Source: Breznakia pachnodae
GTDB lineage: Bacteria > Bacillota_I > Bacilli_A > Erysipelotrichales > Erysipelotrichaceae
Assembly: GCF_030814225.1 (NCBI RefSeq)
Contig: NZ_JAUSUR010000005.1
Coordinates: forward strand, 186,001 to 250,000
Direction of reading: 5' to 3'
Length of the DNA stretch: 64,000 nucleotides
How positions within the stretch are numbered: the stretch's first letter is position 1; the number at the start of each line of letters is the position of its first letter. This document shows, one piece after another, positions 1 to 8,616 of the stretch. The notes under the pieces are model-generated. The model was not told where the DNA came from, ran no database searches, and was given only the letters and a program-made list of their open reading frames with translations. Position numbers and translations under genes: made by a program.

Positions 1-768
1 TGGAACTACAATTAATAGAACTACTAGCGGGACAAAAATCATTTTAAGAATATCCGGAATTAATTTTCTTGCGATTTTTTCAATTTTTGCAGCTAAATAT
101 GTCGAAAGTATTATTGGAAACACTGACTTTGAATAATTAACTAATGTAAGTGGAAGTGCAAATAATGTTAGTTTCTCTCCTGCATCCACTGCTGCAATTA
201 CTTCAGGTGATAACAATACACATGCAATGATCATTGCATAAAATGGTCTTCCGCCAAATTTCTTTGCTGCTGTATAAGCTAAGAATATTGGGAAGTAATA
301 AAATATTGCATTACTGATTGCATACAACACCATATATGTTCCACTTGTTGGATCTAACCATTCCAATGTAACAAACAATGATATAAGTCCTTGCAAAGTT
401 CCACTCGCTGCTAGAACCCCAACAACTGGTACAAAGATTGCAGATGCGATATCAGTAATCTTATCAAGAAATGACATATCTTCTTTATTGTCATTTTCAA
501 CTTCTACTTCTCCACCAGCTTTTGATGGATACATTTCAATTGCAGCTTCGTAATACTTTGATACTGAATTCCCTATAACAACCTGAAGTTGTCCTCCAAC
601 ATCAATAACTCCCATTACTCCGTCTGCTTTTGCTAATTCTTCATCATTTACTTTTTTACGGTCTACTAATATAAATCTTAATCTAGTAAAGCAGTGACTG
701 ATTGTATTTATATTATCAACACCACCAACTAAATCTATTATTGTTTTTACGTTTTCTTTAACACTCAT
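1..768 (-). CDS. PTS EIIBC component, beta-glucoside-type (N-terminal part, cut by window edge)
   Basis: Sugar-specific permease of the phosphotransferase system; it takes phosphate from HPr/EIIA and phosphorylates its sugar during uptake across the membrane. The 256 visible residues start with an EIIB domain (about 1-85) whose HCFTRLRF motif carries the phosphorylated Cys at residue 26, then a charged linker and the start of a hydrophobic EIIC domain of the glucose/beta-glucoside superfamily. The start ATG at 768 has a good AAGGAG site 7 bases upstream. The C-terminus and any EIIA domain lie off the left edge, so the sugar cannot be named. A cre box lies about 95 bases upstream, which fits carbon catabolite control. 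Family is secure, substrate unknown. Confidence 0.9.
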   Translation of the reverse strand, partial: MSVKENVKTIIDLVGGVDNINTISHCFTRLRFILVDRKKVNDEELAKADGVMGVIDVGGQLQVVIGNSVSKYYEAAIEMYPSKAGGEVEVENDNKEDMSFLDKITDIASAIFVPVVGVLAASGTLQGLISLFVTLEWLDPTSGTYMVLYAISNAIFYYFPIFLAYTAAKKFGGRPFYAMIIACVLLSPEVIAAVDAGEKLTLFALPLTLVNYSKSVFPIILSTYLAAKIEKIARKLIPDILKMIFVPLVVLLIVVP

Positions 769-862
769 AATGATTCTCCTTTTTAGTGAAATTACGTTTT
801 ATACATACTTTTGATTTACTAACACACAAAATAATACTAATGAAGTATGCTGCCCCCTTTCG

Positions 863-876
863 TGTAAGCGCATACA
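863..876. promoter_or_regulatory. Candidate cre (CcpA) site upstream of the PTS gene
   Basis: TGTAAGCGCATACA matches the catabolite-responsive element consensus TGWAARCGYTWNCW at all but one position and is nearly palindromic. It sits in the 5' region of the PTS gene on the minus strand, the expected place for CcpA repression. I could not pick out an unambiguous -35/-10 pair near it. Confidence 0.55.
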
Positions 877-1044
877 CATCATATCTCAACTTCCTAACCT
901 TATCTCTCTCTTTTTTTACATGTACTTCACTAAAAAATAACTTTATTTTTAAACTATTCACACGAAATGTAAAAAAATCGTATATCTTTTTTTACTCTCC
1001 CTTGCTTTGAAATTGCATAGAAATAAAATTATTAAATATTCAAA

Positions 1045-1081
1045 AAGGTTTATTGCATTCAAAATAAACGCAATAAACCTT
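1045..1081 (-). terminator. Rho-independent terminator (minus strand)
   Basis: A perfect 12-bp inverted repeat (AAGGTTTATTGC and its complement, 13-base loop) is followed by T5 on the minus strand. It lies between the hypothetical gene at 1355-2452 and the PTS gene. It could instead be a conditional leader terminator of the PTS gene, but I see no convincing RAT antiterminator sequence. Confidence 0.65.
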
Positions 1082-1186
1082 ATCTTCTAATATATTATAT
1101 CATTATTTAAATACGATACTATGTAATTATAGAATGTTTAAGACTAATCTAAATCTTTCCCATTACTTTCATCTGTAACGAATTAA

Positions 1187-1324
1187 TCAAACTACCAAAA
1201 ATTCCTTATCATCCAAAGCTTCAACTACACCAGATATCATATCCAATCCATTCCATCTAGTACAAAAAATTCTAGACTGTTTAATTGGTGAATTATCTGC
1301 TAATAACTCTTTAGTTATACATTT
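1187..1324 (-). pseudogene. Possible coding remnant, no start codon
   Basis: A 45-codon open stretch between two stops reads like protein (for example TRWNGLDMISGVVEALDD) but has no start codon or ribosome binding site. It looks like the leftover end of a decayed gene; I do not recognise the family. The rest of the 1082-1354 gap shows nothing clear. Confidence 0.2.
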
Positions 1325-1354
1325 TTAAAGAGTTATTGTAGAATGATATAAAAA

Positions 1355-2452
1355 TTACTTTTTTATGAAATTACTTGTATTATAATATGATATCTCATTA
1401 TCAATCCAAATTTTAATATAATCTTTTATATCAAGAATGGAATCATCTAAAGAAAAACTAAATCCATGGCATCCTTTTTGACATGGTTCATTAAACAGTT
1501 TCTTATTACATCCATATCCTCTGGCAATTAAATCTTGTAGGGATTTGGTAAAGCTTTTTATAACATCACTATACTGATCTGTATTATTTGCTTTAATTAA
1601 TATTCGATATCCTGTATCAATAGATGAAGAAATTGTCCATACTTCTTTATTCTTATAGAAATAGATAAATCGAACACCTAGATAGAATACATCTACAATA
1701 CACCTTAATCCTTCATCAAGACAGTATTGATGTAATTCTAAAGTGAATTCTTGTACTTTAATAGATAATGGTTCAATAAAATCTTTTAACACTGCTAATA
1801 CATTTGTATCCTCTTCTTTTAATATTCTATAATCACATCGTAAAAATATATCATGTTTTCCTTTTTCATATAACTCTTTTTGAGCAATCGCCATAACCTT
1901 TAAACCAGTCAGTGTATCCTGATTGTTTGGATATGAAATTTTTAATTTTTTAATAACTGTAATATTAATTTTCTTTGCATCTAAGTCAACACCTATAAAG
2001 TGTAGGCCACAACAATTTAAGAATTTTAGTACCTCTATTACTTTTGAATTAGATATTTTTGCTTTCATTGCTCTTCCATCTACGCCTACAGAAGTTGTAA
2101 GTAACCGTGTATCATCTAATACGAGTTCCTTGTTATTGTTGTTCAATACTCCATAATACCCTATATTAAACAATATACTTTTAATATAATCCAAGAATGG
2201 ATAACTCTTTGGTAAACTTGGATGAGAATCATTCCCCTTTGAAACAGATGATAGCTTTTCATACACACTTCCTTCATTTATTAATAAGTCACAAAAAGAA
2301 TAAAGAAGTTCTCTAAAAGCAAGAACTCCATTTCTTATTGTTTCTTCATCAGCTATATCAAAAAACATTGGCTTGATTTCATATGTTTCTGGAATAGTTG
2401 ATGGAATTAGATTTTTTATATACTGAGCCATTTCATTAATTGTTTTTTGCAT
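1355..2452 (-). CDS. Hypothetical protein, 365 aa
   Basis: Not recognised. An AAGGATT ribosome binding site precedes the ATG at 2452, and codon use resembles the neighbours. The protein looks soluble, with no signal peptide or membrane helix. It has an alpha-helical N-terminus (about 1-120), an alpha/beta middle, and a C-terminal patch with three cysteines in GCNKKLFNEPCQKGCHGFSF that could bind a metal. It is transcribed alone; the next minus-strand gene upstream starts 1.6 kb away. Confidence 0.65.
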   Translation of the reverse strand: MQKTINEMAQYIKNLIPSTIPETYEIKPMFFDIADEETIRNGVLAFRELLYSFCDLLINEGSVYEKLSSVSKGNDSHPSLPKSYPFLDYIKSILFNIGYYGVLNNNNKELVLDDTRLLTTSVGVDGRAMKAKISNSKVIEVLKFLNCCGLHFIGVDLDAKKINITVIKKLKISYPNNQDTLTGLKVMAIAQKELYEKGKHDIFLRCDYRILKEEDTNVLAVLKDFIEPLSIKVQEFTLELHQYCLDEGLRCIVDVFYLGVRFIYFYKNKEVWTISSSIDTGYRILIKANNTDQYSDVIKSFTKSLQDLIARGYGCNKKLFNEPCQKGCHGFSFSLDDSILDIKDYIKIWIDNEISYYNTSNFIKK

Positions 2453-2585
2453 GTGATAAATCCTTCATTCTTTCTATATCAAATAGATATTAGATATAGA
2501 ATAAACTACGCCACGATGTCAAAGTCAATATTAATAATACTATTCTTGTATTTCTTACTTTTAATAATTATTTCGGTTACTCTAT

Positions 2586-4034
2586 TTATTCTTCATGATG
2601 AAAATATAGCTGTACTGCATCTTCAACTTCACCTTCAACAAGTCCTACTTCAAAGTAATTATATCTACCAGTTGCAGTTGTTCCATCAGTTGCTTTAAGA
2701 ATCTTAACTGGATAACTCTTCCCACTATAATCAACTTGATTTATCTTGCTTCCTTCATCTGAATCATTAATTACAATCGTATACCCATCAAGAGAGACAA
2801 GCATAATATCTTCAGTTTTTTCACTCAAATCAATTTCATCAAACGAGTATTTATATATTTCGTTATCATCGTTTACATAGATTACTCCTATTGTCACTTT
2901 TCTTAAATTTTTAGTCCATCTCTCTGCAGAATTGTCATCATCATCTACTAAATCATATGCTTCAAATAGTGCAACGTTTACAGTATCCGTTTCAAACAAA
3001 GTCCCTATTTCTACTACATCCTTATCTAGATACTCTTTAGATAGCCTTTCAAAATCAGTATATGTGTCACCTAAAAGACCTTTTTGATATGAATTAGATA
3101 TAGACCATAACGTGAACGAAAACCACACAAGAAGTAAAACAAATATAATCGGTTTTCTTTTTGCTTCCTTTTGCGCAATACCTTTATAAACTTCATTATC
3201 TATTGGTTCATATGTAATCTCACCTGTTTCATCTAATTGCTTTAAATTATGATATGCAATTAAGGTTGGTGAATACTGAAATGCTTGCTCTTTGTAAAGA
3301 CGATAATTATCCTGATCATTTAATAAAAAATAAATCGTTGCTTTTCTACTATATACAACTAACTTATCAGCTTCCTGTTTTATTTCATAATCATTCAACT
3401 CTTGTAGCGCCTGTTCATATTGTTCACTACGCATTAAATAATCAATGTGTAGAAGTTTTTGTTGAAGATCCATTTGCTCGCGAACTGCTTTACTCACTCT
3501 TCTCTTCTTTTGATTTATTGTCAGTTCATAGAAAGCAAAAAATCTATCATTATCTTCATGATAGGTAATCAAATTTTTAAGTATATTTAGAACTACATTA
3601 GAATTTAACGATTTCAATCGTTTCTTATAGGTTCCTAAGACATTTGTAATTTCATTTGCATCAACAGTTATACTTAATAAACTAATATATGAACCCATTA
3701 AAAAATTAAAATCAAACCAATTTCCTTTTTGTTCTATTAATTGCTTCAATATATAAAGTGCATCATCAATGTTTCCAGTTTCAGAATAAAATAGGACTAT
3801 CGAATTAACATTTTTGATTATTAACATTGTGCGACCCATTGAAGCTGCAAAAAGTAGTACAAACAACCCACCAATCAAAATTGCTGGATACTTTATATAG
3901 AACCCTCCAGAAAAATGAGGCTCTGAAATCAAGTAAAAAATAGCTGCTGTAATAACAATCGTTACGATTAGTAATCCTAATAAATACATCCTTCTTTTCT
4001 TTTTATATATACGAATTCTTTCTTCAATACTCAT
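2586..4034 (-). CDS. Membrane protein with TPR-like middle region, 482 aa
   Basis: Not assigned to a named family. Two hydrophobic helices lie near the N-terminus (about 15-37 and 47-70) and a third at about 294-312. The cytoplasmic stretch between holds helical repeats resembling TPRs (SGNIDDALYILKQL and YLMRSEQYEQALQELNDY). After the third helix comes an acidic extracytoplasmic domain of about 165 residues rich in beta-strand-like sequence. The start has an AAGGAGA site. The architecture suggests a cell-envelope sensor or scaffold, but that is inference. Confidence 0.65.
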   Translation of the reverse strand: MSIEERIRIYKKKRRMYLLGLLIVTIVITAAIFYLISEPHFSGGFYIKYPAILIGGLFVLLFAASMGRTMLIIKNVNSIVLFYSETGNIDDALYILKQLIEQKGNWFDFNFLMGSYISLLSITVDANEITNVLGTYKKRLKSLNSNVVLNILKNLITYHEDNDRFFAFYELTINQKKRRVSKAVREQMDLQQKLLHIDYLMRSEQYEQALQELNDYEIKQEADKLVVYSRKATIYFLLNDQDNYRLYKEQAFQYSPTLIAYHNLKQLDETGEITYEPIDNEVYKGIAQKEAKRKPIIFVLLLVWFSFTLWSISNSYQKGLLGDTYTDFERLSKEYLDKDVVEIGTLFETDTVNVALFEAYDLVDDDDNSAERWTKNLRKVTIGVIYVNDDNEIYKYSFDEIDLSEKTEDIMLVSLDGYTIVINDSDEGSKINQVDYSGKSYPVKILKATDGTTATGRYNYFEVGLVEGEVEDAVQLYFHHEE

Positions 4035-4204
4035 AGTGCTATCTCCTTTTCACCTTTTCAAACTATTACTCACTCACGATTATTAGTTTATTGAAAACTT
4101 GATAAATTACACAATTTAATTATACGACGATAAATGATAATAGCAATTTTTTCTGACTAAACGAGAATGAACATTAACTATTTAATTAGTCTGATATCCT
4201 ATAT

Positions 4205-4232
4205 GAAAAGACTAATTCGCATTAGCCTTTCA
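4205..4232 (-). terminator. Terminator after the 4242-4628 gene
   Basis: On the minus strand a stem of about 10 bp (AAAGGCTAAT pairing with ATTAGTCTTT, one G-U pair) is followed by a short T-rich stretch, just past the stop of the hypothetical gene. Confidence 0.5.
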
Positions 4233-4241
4233 TTTATCTCT

Positions 4242-4628
4242 CTAGTATAAACGTTTATCTGTAGTCCAGTTATGAACACTTGGAGTTCTTTTGCCTTCTA
4301 TAAAATCAAGAACGATATTTCTAACTTCTTCATAAGAACTCGCTTTATAATAGTAATTTATAAAATCCTCTTCTTCATGCATATTTACAACTGCATGAAC
4401 ACGATAGTACATATCCGTGACCTTCTTTTTCTTAAACAACCCGCCTTCTTCTTTTCTTACATAATCAACCATTAATACGATGATATTATCAAACGCAGGT
4501 TCTACTTCTATTAGAATATCACTGTAATTTTCATCAGTAGACAAAGATTGGATTGCTTCTTCTACTTCTTTTGTAGTCTGTAGTGGGGACTCTATATCTT
4601 GTTGTTCACAGGTGATATCAAAATTCAT
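4242..4628 (-). CDS. Hypothetical protein, 128 aa
   Basis: Not recognised. The ATG at 4628 (MNFDITCEQQ) is chosen over an earlier in-frame start because a GGAGA site lies just upstream of it. The protein is small, acidic and soluble with an alpha/beta pattern, a basic FKKKKV patch mid-protein and a C-terminal IEGKRTPSVHNW segment. It is followed by its own hairpin terminator and is probably monocistronic. Confidence 0.6.
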   Translation of the reverse strand: MNFDITCEQQDIESPLQTTKEVEEAIQSLSTDENYSDILIEVEPAFDNIIVLMVDYVRKEEGGLFKKKKVTDMYYRVHAVVNMHEEEDFINYYYKASSYEEVRNIVLDFIEGKRTPSVHNWTTDKRLY

Positions 4629-4789
4629 ATAGTTTCTCCTTGAATATAAATTTCTATTATTCCGATTAATTAACAATAATAAACTGATTAAGAAAAAAAG
4701 ATAGTAATTAACAATAGTTATAATTGACCAATATGACAGTATATTGTCATATTCATTATGCTATCATGGAATTAAAGGAGAACTATAAT

Positions 4790-5461
4790 ATGAAAAAGGA
4801 AATATCAATTTTTGAAAAACCAGAAAGGTTTAATGACCAGTACCTGCAAGCTTGTGGAAATATGTCATGGTATGATTTTGTATTAGCTATGCCTTCACTT
4901 GTATTTGTTGTCACTGGTTGGAAAGCAAATGGTAAAGAAAATGCTTGTTTACATTCATGGTCATCTTTTGTGGGAAGTGGACCTGGTAACTTTATCTGCA
5001 TAATGAACAAAGTCGATAAAGGTGGTCATATGTATCAGTCGTTGAAAGAAACAGGAGTATGTGTATTAAACTTTCCTTCAAATGATATCTATGAGCGTTG
5101 CATTAAAACAATTCATAATAATGAATTTGATACTGATGAAATCACAGCAGCTGGATTAACGGCAGAAACTGCATCAAAAGTAAATGCGCCTCAAATCAAA
5201 GAGTGCTTTTTAAATATCGAATGCGAATTTTTATGGGAGCATGAACTTTTTGAAGGTAGTAAAGAAGTAGCAATCGCATTAAAAGCTGTTAATGTTTGTA
5301 TGGACAGTGAATACTATAATCAAAGTAAACTTGGTCGATATGGTAAGAGTGGCTATTTACTTTATGTTGATCAGCCAACGAATCCAGAAACTGGAGAAAC
5401 AACAGAGTTTGGACCTGGTATAATGGAACAAGGAATCCCTCTTCCACTAATTACAAAATAA
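4790..5461 (+). CDS. Flavin reductase-like (FMN-binding split barrel) protein
   Basis: Probably binds FMN and reduces flavin, or acts as a small flavoprotein oxidoreductase in the cytoplasm. The 223 residues carry the split-barrel pattern, including LHSWSSFVGSGPGNF and the later TGVCVLNFPS strand typical of flavin-reductase-like proteins. The ATG at 4790 (MKKEISIFEK) has GGAG 10 bases upstream, so the longer frame from 4724 is not used. It is a single gene between a divergent hypothetical and a convergent XRE regulator, ending at a bidirectional terminator. Confidence 0.8.
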   Translation: MKKEISIFEKPERFNDQYLQACGNMSWYDFVLAMPSLVFVVTGWKANGKENACLHSWSSFVGSGPGNFICIMNKVDKGGHMYQSLKETGVCVLNFPSNDIYERCIKTIHNNEFDTDEITAAGLTAETASKVNAPQIKECFLNIECEFLWEHELFEGSKEVAIALKAVNVCMDSEYYNQSKLGRYGKSGYLLYVDQPTNPETGETTEFGPGIMEQGIPLPLITK

Positions 5462-5498
5462 GTGGATTAAATAATTATACTTTCTCTCATAATTTCAA

Positions 5499-5523
5499 AA
5501 AACCTCAATTTTATTGAGGTTTT
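5499..5523. terminator. Bidirectional terminator
   Basis: A perfect 11-bp hairpin (AAAACCTCAAT / ATTGAGGTTTT, 3-base loop) lies between convergent genes, with T-rich flanks in both directions. Confidence 0.75.
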
Positions 5524-5550
5524 ATAACAGCTGATTGTTTAAATGAATAA

Positions 5551-5949
5551 TTATTTAGATTGCCATATAAAATCAAAATCTGGAAATATTAAATGAATAA
5601 TGAATGTAATGATGGCGACACAAAAAATAACAATACCTATTACACATAAGATTTTAGCAATCAATTTTGCCAAATATTTCATCTTTTCAAGATCCATGTG
5701 CATTGATGATACTTTCTCATCAGTTAGATTTTTCTCTCGTATATCTTCCACATCTAAATCATGTACCAACTCATCCAATGTCATGCCAAAGTAATCACTT
5801 AACATAACTAATTTTTGAAAATCCGGATATGATTGACCTGTTTCCCATTTTGAAATTGTTTGTCGTGACACTTGTAATTCATACCCTAGTTCTTCTTGTG
5901 ACAACCCTTGTTTTCTTCGTATGTCATATAACTTTTCATGGAATTTCAT
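5551..5949 (-). CDS. XRE-family regulator with a C-terminal membrane helix
   Basis: DNA-binding regulator of 132 residues. Residues 1-62 are a Cro/C1-type HTH (LSQEELGYELQVSRQTISKW). A short linker leads to one strong hydrophobic segment (about 94-125), so it is probably membrane-tethered, a common accessory-regulator layout in Bacillota. The start has a strong AAGGAGGA site. It diverges from the DUF5131 gene with 177 bp between starts. The target is unknown. Confidence 0.85.
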   Translation of the reverse strand: MKFHEKLYDIRRKQGLSQEELGYELQVSRQTISKWETGQSYPDFQKLVMLSDYFGMTLDELVHDLDVEDIREKNLTDEKVSSMHMDLEKMKYLAKLIAKILCVIGIVIFCVAIITFIIHLIFPDFDFIWQSK

Positions 5950-6126
5950 TATTTAAAATCCTCCTTATCTATCTATGTAATAAAACTTTAACGTATAATA
6001 AGTAGTTCATCAATAAATATCTGTTGTCATTTTGTCAACTAAGCTTAACAAGTCTGTACTTTTTAAGTAATGTAACTGTTAATTTTGGTATAATAAAACT
6101 ATTAAAGATACATAAAGGAGAATTTT

Positions 6127-6849
6127 ATGAACTGGGAACCCTGGACAGGATGCTATAAAATAAGTGATGGATGTACAAATTGTTATTTTTATGGTCCTCA
6201 TGCAAAACGATATGGACAAAATACAATCACAAAAACTGATAAATTTGATTGGCCGATAAGAACAAAAGCCAATGGTGAATACAACATCAAAGGAGATAAG
6301 ATTTTGCCTACCTGCTTTGCCACTGACTTCTTTCTTCCTGAGGCTGATGAATGGCGTAAAGAAGCATGGACGATAATAAAGCAGCGACAAGATATCAATT
6401 TTCTAATACTGACAAAACGAATTGATCGTTTTATGGAGTCACTTCCTTCTGATTGGGGTGAAGGTTATGACAATGTAAATATTGGTTGCACTGTTGAAAC
6501 ACAGGAATTAGCAGATTATCGTTTACCTTTGTTTCTCTCTTATCCAATGAAACGTAAATTTATATCATGCTCACCAATGCTTGGACCAATAGATTTAACC
6601 CCTTACCTTTCTGGTGTTGATCATGTTACTGTGAGTGGTGAGAGCGGTAAAGAAGCAAGAGAGCTTGATTATGATTGGATTCTTAGCATTCGTGAACAAT
6701 GTGTAAAGGCTAGTGTAACTTTCTGGTTTAAGAGTACAGGCACGTTTTTCAAACGTGATGATGTTGTTGAAAAGATAAATCCATTTAAACAGGCTTCATT
6801 GGCGAAAGAACTAGATATTAATATTTTAGATGGAAAGAAATTGTTTTGA
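6127..6849 (+). CDS. DUF5131 (phage Gp37/Gp68-like) family protein
   Basis: The 240-residue protein matches the Gp37/Gp68 (DUF5131) family by its opening MNWEPWTGCYKISDGCTNCY, with Cys9, Cys16 and Cys19 in a CX6CX2C pattern reminiscent of radical-SAM iron-sulfur sites, and by the later CSPMLGPIDL and SGESGKEARELD blocks. Members occur in phages and host genomes; the reaction is not established. AAAGGAG precedes the ATG. No phage genes lie beside it. Confidence 0.85.
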   Translation: MNWEPWTGCYKISDGCTNCYFYGPHAKRYGQNTITKTDKFDWPIRTKANGEYNIKGDKILPTCFATDFFLPEADEWRKEAWTIIKQRQDINFLILTKRIDRFMESLPSDWGEGYDNVNIGCTVETQELADYRLPLFLSYPMKRKFISCSPMLGPIDLTPYLSGVDHVTVSGESGKEARELDYDWILSIREQCVKASVTFWFKSTGTFFKRDDVVEKINPFKQASLAKELDINILDGKKLF

Positions 6850-6860
6850 TTGTACACTAA

Positions 6861-6899
6861 AAAATAACAACTATTTCAAATATGATTAGTTGTTATTTT
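6861..6899. terminator. Bidirectional terminator
   Basis: A 13-bp perfect stem (AAAATAACAACTA and complement) with T-run and A-run flanks lies between the convergent DUF5131 and tyrosine phosphatase genes. It is the natural end of the yhf-type operon on the minus strand. Confidence 0.75.
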
Positions 6900-6905
6900 T
6901 TTATT

Positions 6906-7637
6906 TTATTCTTTAAAATGACTAATTATTTCATCTAATTGATCTGTAGTTAAGCCACATTGAAGAAGTAATTCTCTGATACTTCCATATATTTCTTTTA
7001 AATACCTCAGAAACTTCACCATATATTCTGGTTCTGAGTATAAGAAGTCTTTTCTTTCTTCGTTCACTGTTTTCTTTAACTCATTTATTATTGGTTGATT
7101 ATTCTCATATGATTCAGAGTAATCTTGAATTATATCCTCATCACTGCATCCTACTAAACCTAGCAATAAAGATGAAATGACTCCTGTTCGATCTTTACCA
7201 GCTGAACAATTAAAGAATACTGTATCTTTCTTATGTTTTAATAAAGTTAAAAATACTTCTTTTATTTTTTCTTTACACTCTTCAATAATATAAATGTAAA
7301 TATCACTCAAATCATCATAACTATCAAGTGCATTTGGAATATCAATCATATTCGCTCCATCAAATAAATCGATATGATAATATGCAATATCCTTATAATC
7401 TTTTAATCCACTTGGAGCATGGTTTGATTCATATTCACTGCGTAAATCAATCTGTGCTCTAATTCCATAATTATATAAATAGTCTATATCTTCTTTTGAA
7501 ATTGTACTTGGTGATGCTGAACGAACATAACATTTAACTCTTGTATTTTTACCATCTTTTGTTTTGTATCCACCTAATTCACGCGTATTCGTTACTGTTT
7601 GAATATCTAGTAATCGTTTTTGTCTATTTAATTCCAC
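6906..7637 (-). CDS. Tyrosine-protein phosphatase (Y_phosphatase3 type)
   Basis: Cysteine-based phosphatase of 243 residues. It has the family opening NTRELGGY and the P-loop NCSAGKDRTG with catalytic Cys144 and Arg150; the usual His before the Cys is Asn here. The GTG at 7637 is preferred because a GAAGGTGA site lies at the right distance; a GTG four codons earlier would overlap that site. The gene begins 64 bases after php on the same strand with no visible terminator between, so it probably belongs to the yhf-type operon. Substrates in this family include phosphotyrosine and lipid phosphates. Confidence 0.85.
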   Translation of the reverse strand: MELNRQKRLLDIQTVTNTRELGGYKTKDGKNTRVKCYVRSASPSTISKEDIDYLYNYGIRAQIDLRSEYESNHAPSGLKDYKDIAYYHIDLFDGANMIDIPNALDSYDDLSDIYIYIIEECKEKIKEVFLTLLKHKKDTVFFNCSAGKDRTGVISSLLLGLVGCSDEDIIQDYSESYENNQPIINELKKTVNEERKDFLYSEPEYMVKFLRYLKEIYGSIRELLLQCGLTTDQLDEIISHFKE

Positions 7638-7701
7638 TATGTATCTCACCTTCTATCTAATAGCTGCATGAAATAAACTATTTGAATTTTATCTTCATAT
7701 A

Positions 7702-8607
7702 TCAGAAATCTAAAATACGAGCAGGGTTATGAATTAATAGTTTCTCTAATTGCTGTTCACTTACTCCTTCTAGTTTCAGTAAATCCACAAAGTAACACAT
7801 AACTGGTGTATACCCCAATCGACCTTCACTAACTAAATAACTCTTTCTTGATACATCTTGAGAAAGTACAATGTGATCTTCATACCCTAAATCAAGAAGT
7901 TGTTTTAATTGTTTTGCTCGATCTTCATCACTTTGGTAACTTGTTTTTGATACTGTATCAAATGCAATGTTTACTCCTTGTTTTAAAATTCTTACATGAT
8001 AATCTAAATCCAAGAGTAAATCCATGTGTCCAATAATAACACTATCTGGATTCAGTCCTTCGTTTAATAATATTTCTACCTGTTCTTCACCATAACGACC
8101 ATGATCGCAGTGGGTACTAATTGCACAGCCTGTTTCCTTAGATACTCTTGCTGCAGCAATTAGAACTTTCTTTTCATTTTCACGAATACCATCATATCCA
8201 CTAGCAATTTCTCCAATGACTCCTGCTTTGATTTCCGTGTCATCAATACCAATTGTTATCTCATGCCTAAAAACCTCACAAATGTCTTCTATTGAAGCCT
8301 CTAGCAGCCATTTTGAATGATACTCCTGCAAATAATAACCAGTAGCACAAACAATATGCATATCCATTCTATTTGAAATCTCTAACAGTTTCTTCACATC
8401 TCGATGCATATCAATTGTTGATAATTCTACTATGCTTTTTACACCTAATTCTTTTATTGTTTTTAACTCTTCACACACCACATCTACATCACTGATATAA
8501 GATTCATTATCTTTTCTCACATCTCTTAAATCAATAATTAAATGTTCATGTGACATGGTAATTCCTAAATCTTCTTTAGGAATACTTCCTCTTACTGCTT
8601 GTATCAT
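7702..8607 (-). CDS. php: Php, phosphotriesterase-homology amidohydrolase
   Basis: Binuclear metal hydrolase of the phosphotriesterase family. The HxH motif is His20-Glu21-His22 (SHEHL), a Glu in VIGEIAS takes the place of the bridging carbamylated Lys, and later STHCDH, IGHMDL and LSQDVSRKS give the remaining His and Asp ligands. The 301-residue length is typical. In enteric yhf operons this gene sits beside yhfU and yhfT, as here (yhfT ends 9 bases upstream). The physiological substrate is not known. Confidence 0.88.
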   Translation of the reverse strand: MIQAVRGSIPKEDLGITMSHEHLIIDLRDVRKDNESYISDVDVVCEELKTIKELGVKSIVELSTIDMHRDVKKLLEISNRMDMHIVCATGYYLQEYHSKWLLEASIEDICEVFRHEITIGIDDTEIKAGVIGEIASGYDGIRENEKKVLIAAARVSKETGCAISTHCDHGRYGEEQVEILLNEGLNPDSVIIGHMDLLLDLDYHVRILKQGVNIAFDTVSKTSYQSDEDRAKQLKQLLDLGYEDHIVLSQDVSRKSYLVSEGRLGYTPVMCYFVDLLKLEGVSEQQLEKLLIHNPARILDF

Positions 8608-8616
8608 ATGTTTAGT

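Noticed and set aside
786-1010. Plus-strand open frame opposite the PTS leader
   Set aside because: Low-complexity, no ribosome site, covers the cre site and PTS 5' region; also an antisense frame at 758-961.
2447-2698. Plus-strand 83-codon frame between two minus-strand genes
   Set aside because: Overlaps the 3' end of the 2586-4034 gene, runs of Leu/Gln from antisense reading, no site.
6127-6849. Phage remnant around the DUF5131 gene
   Set aside because: No other phage genes flank it; the family also occurs outside phages.
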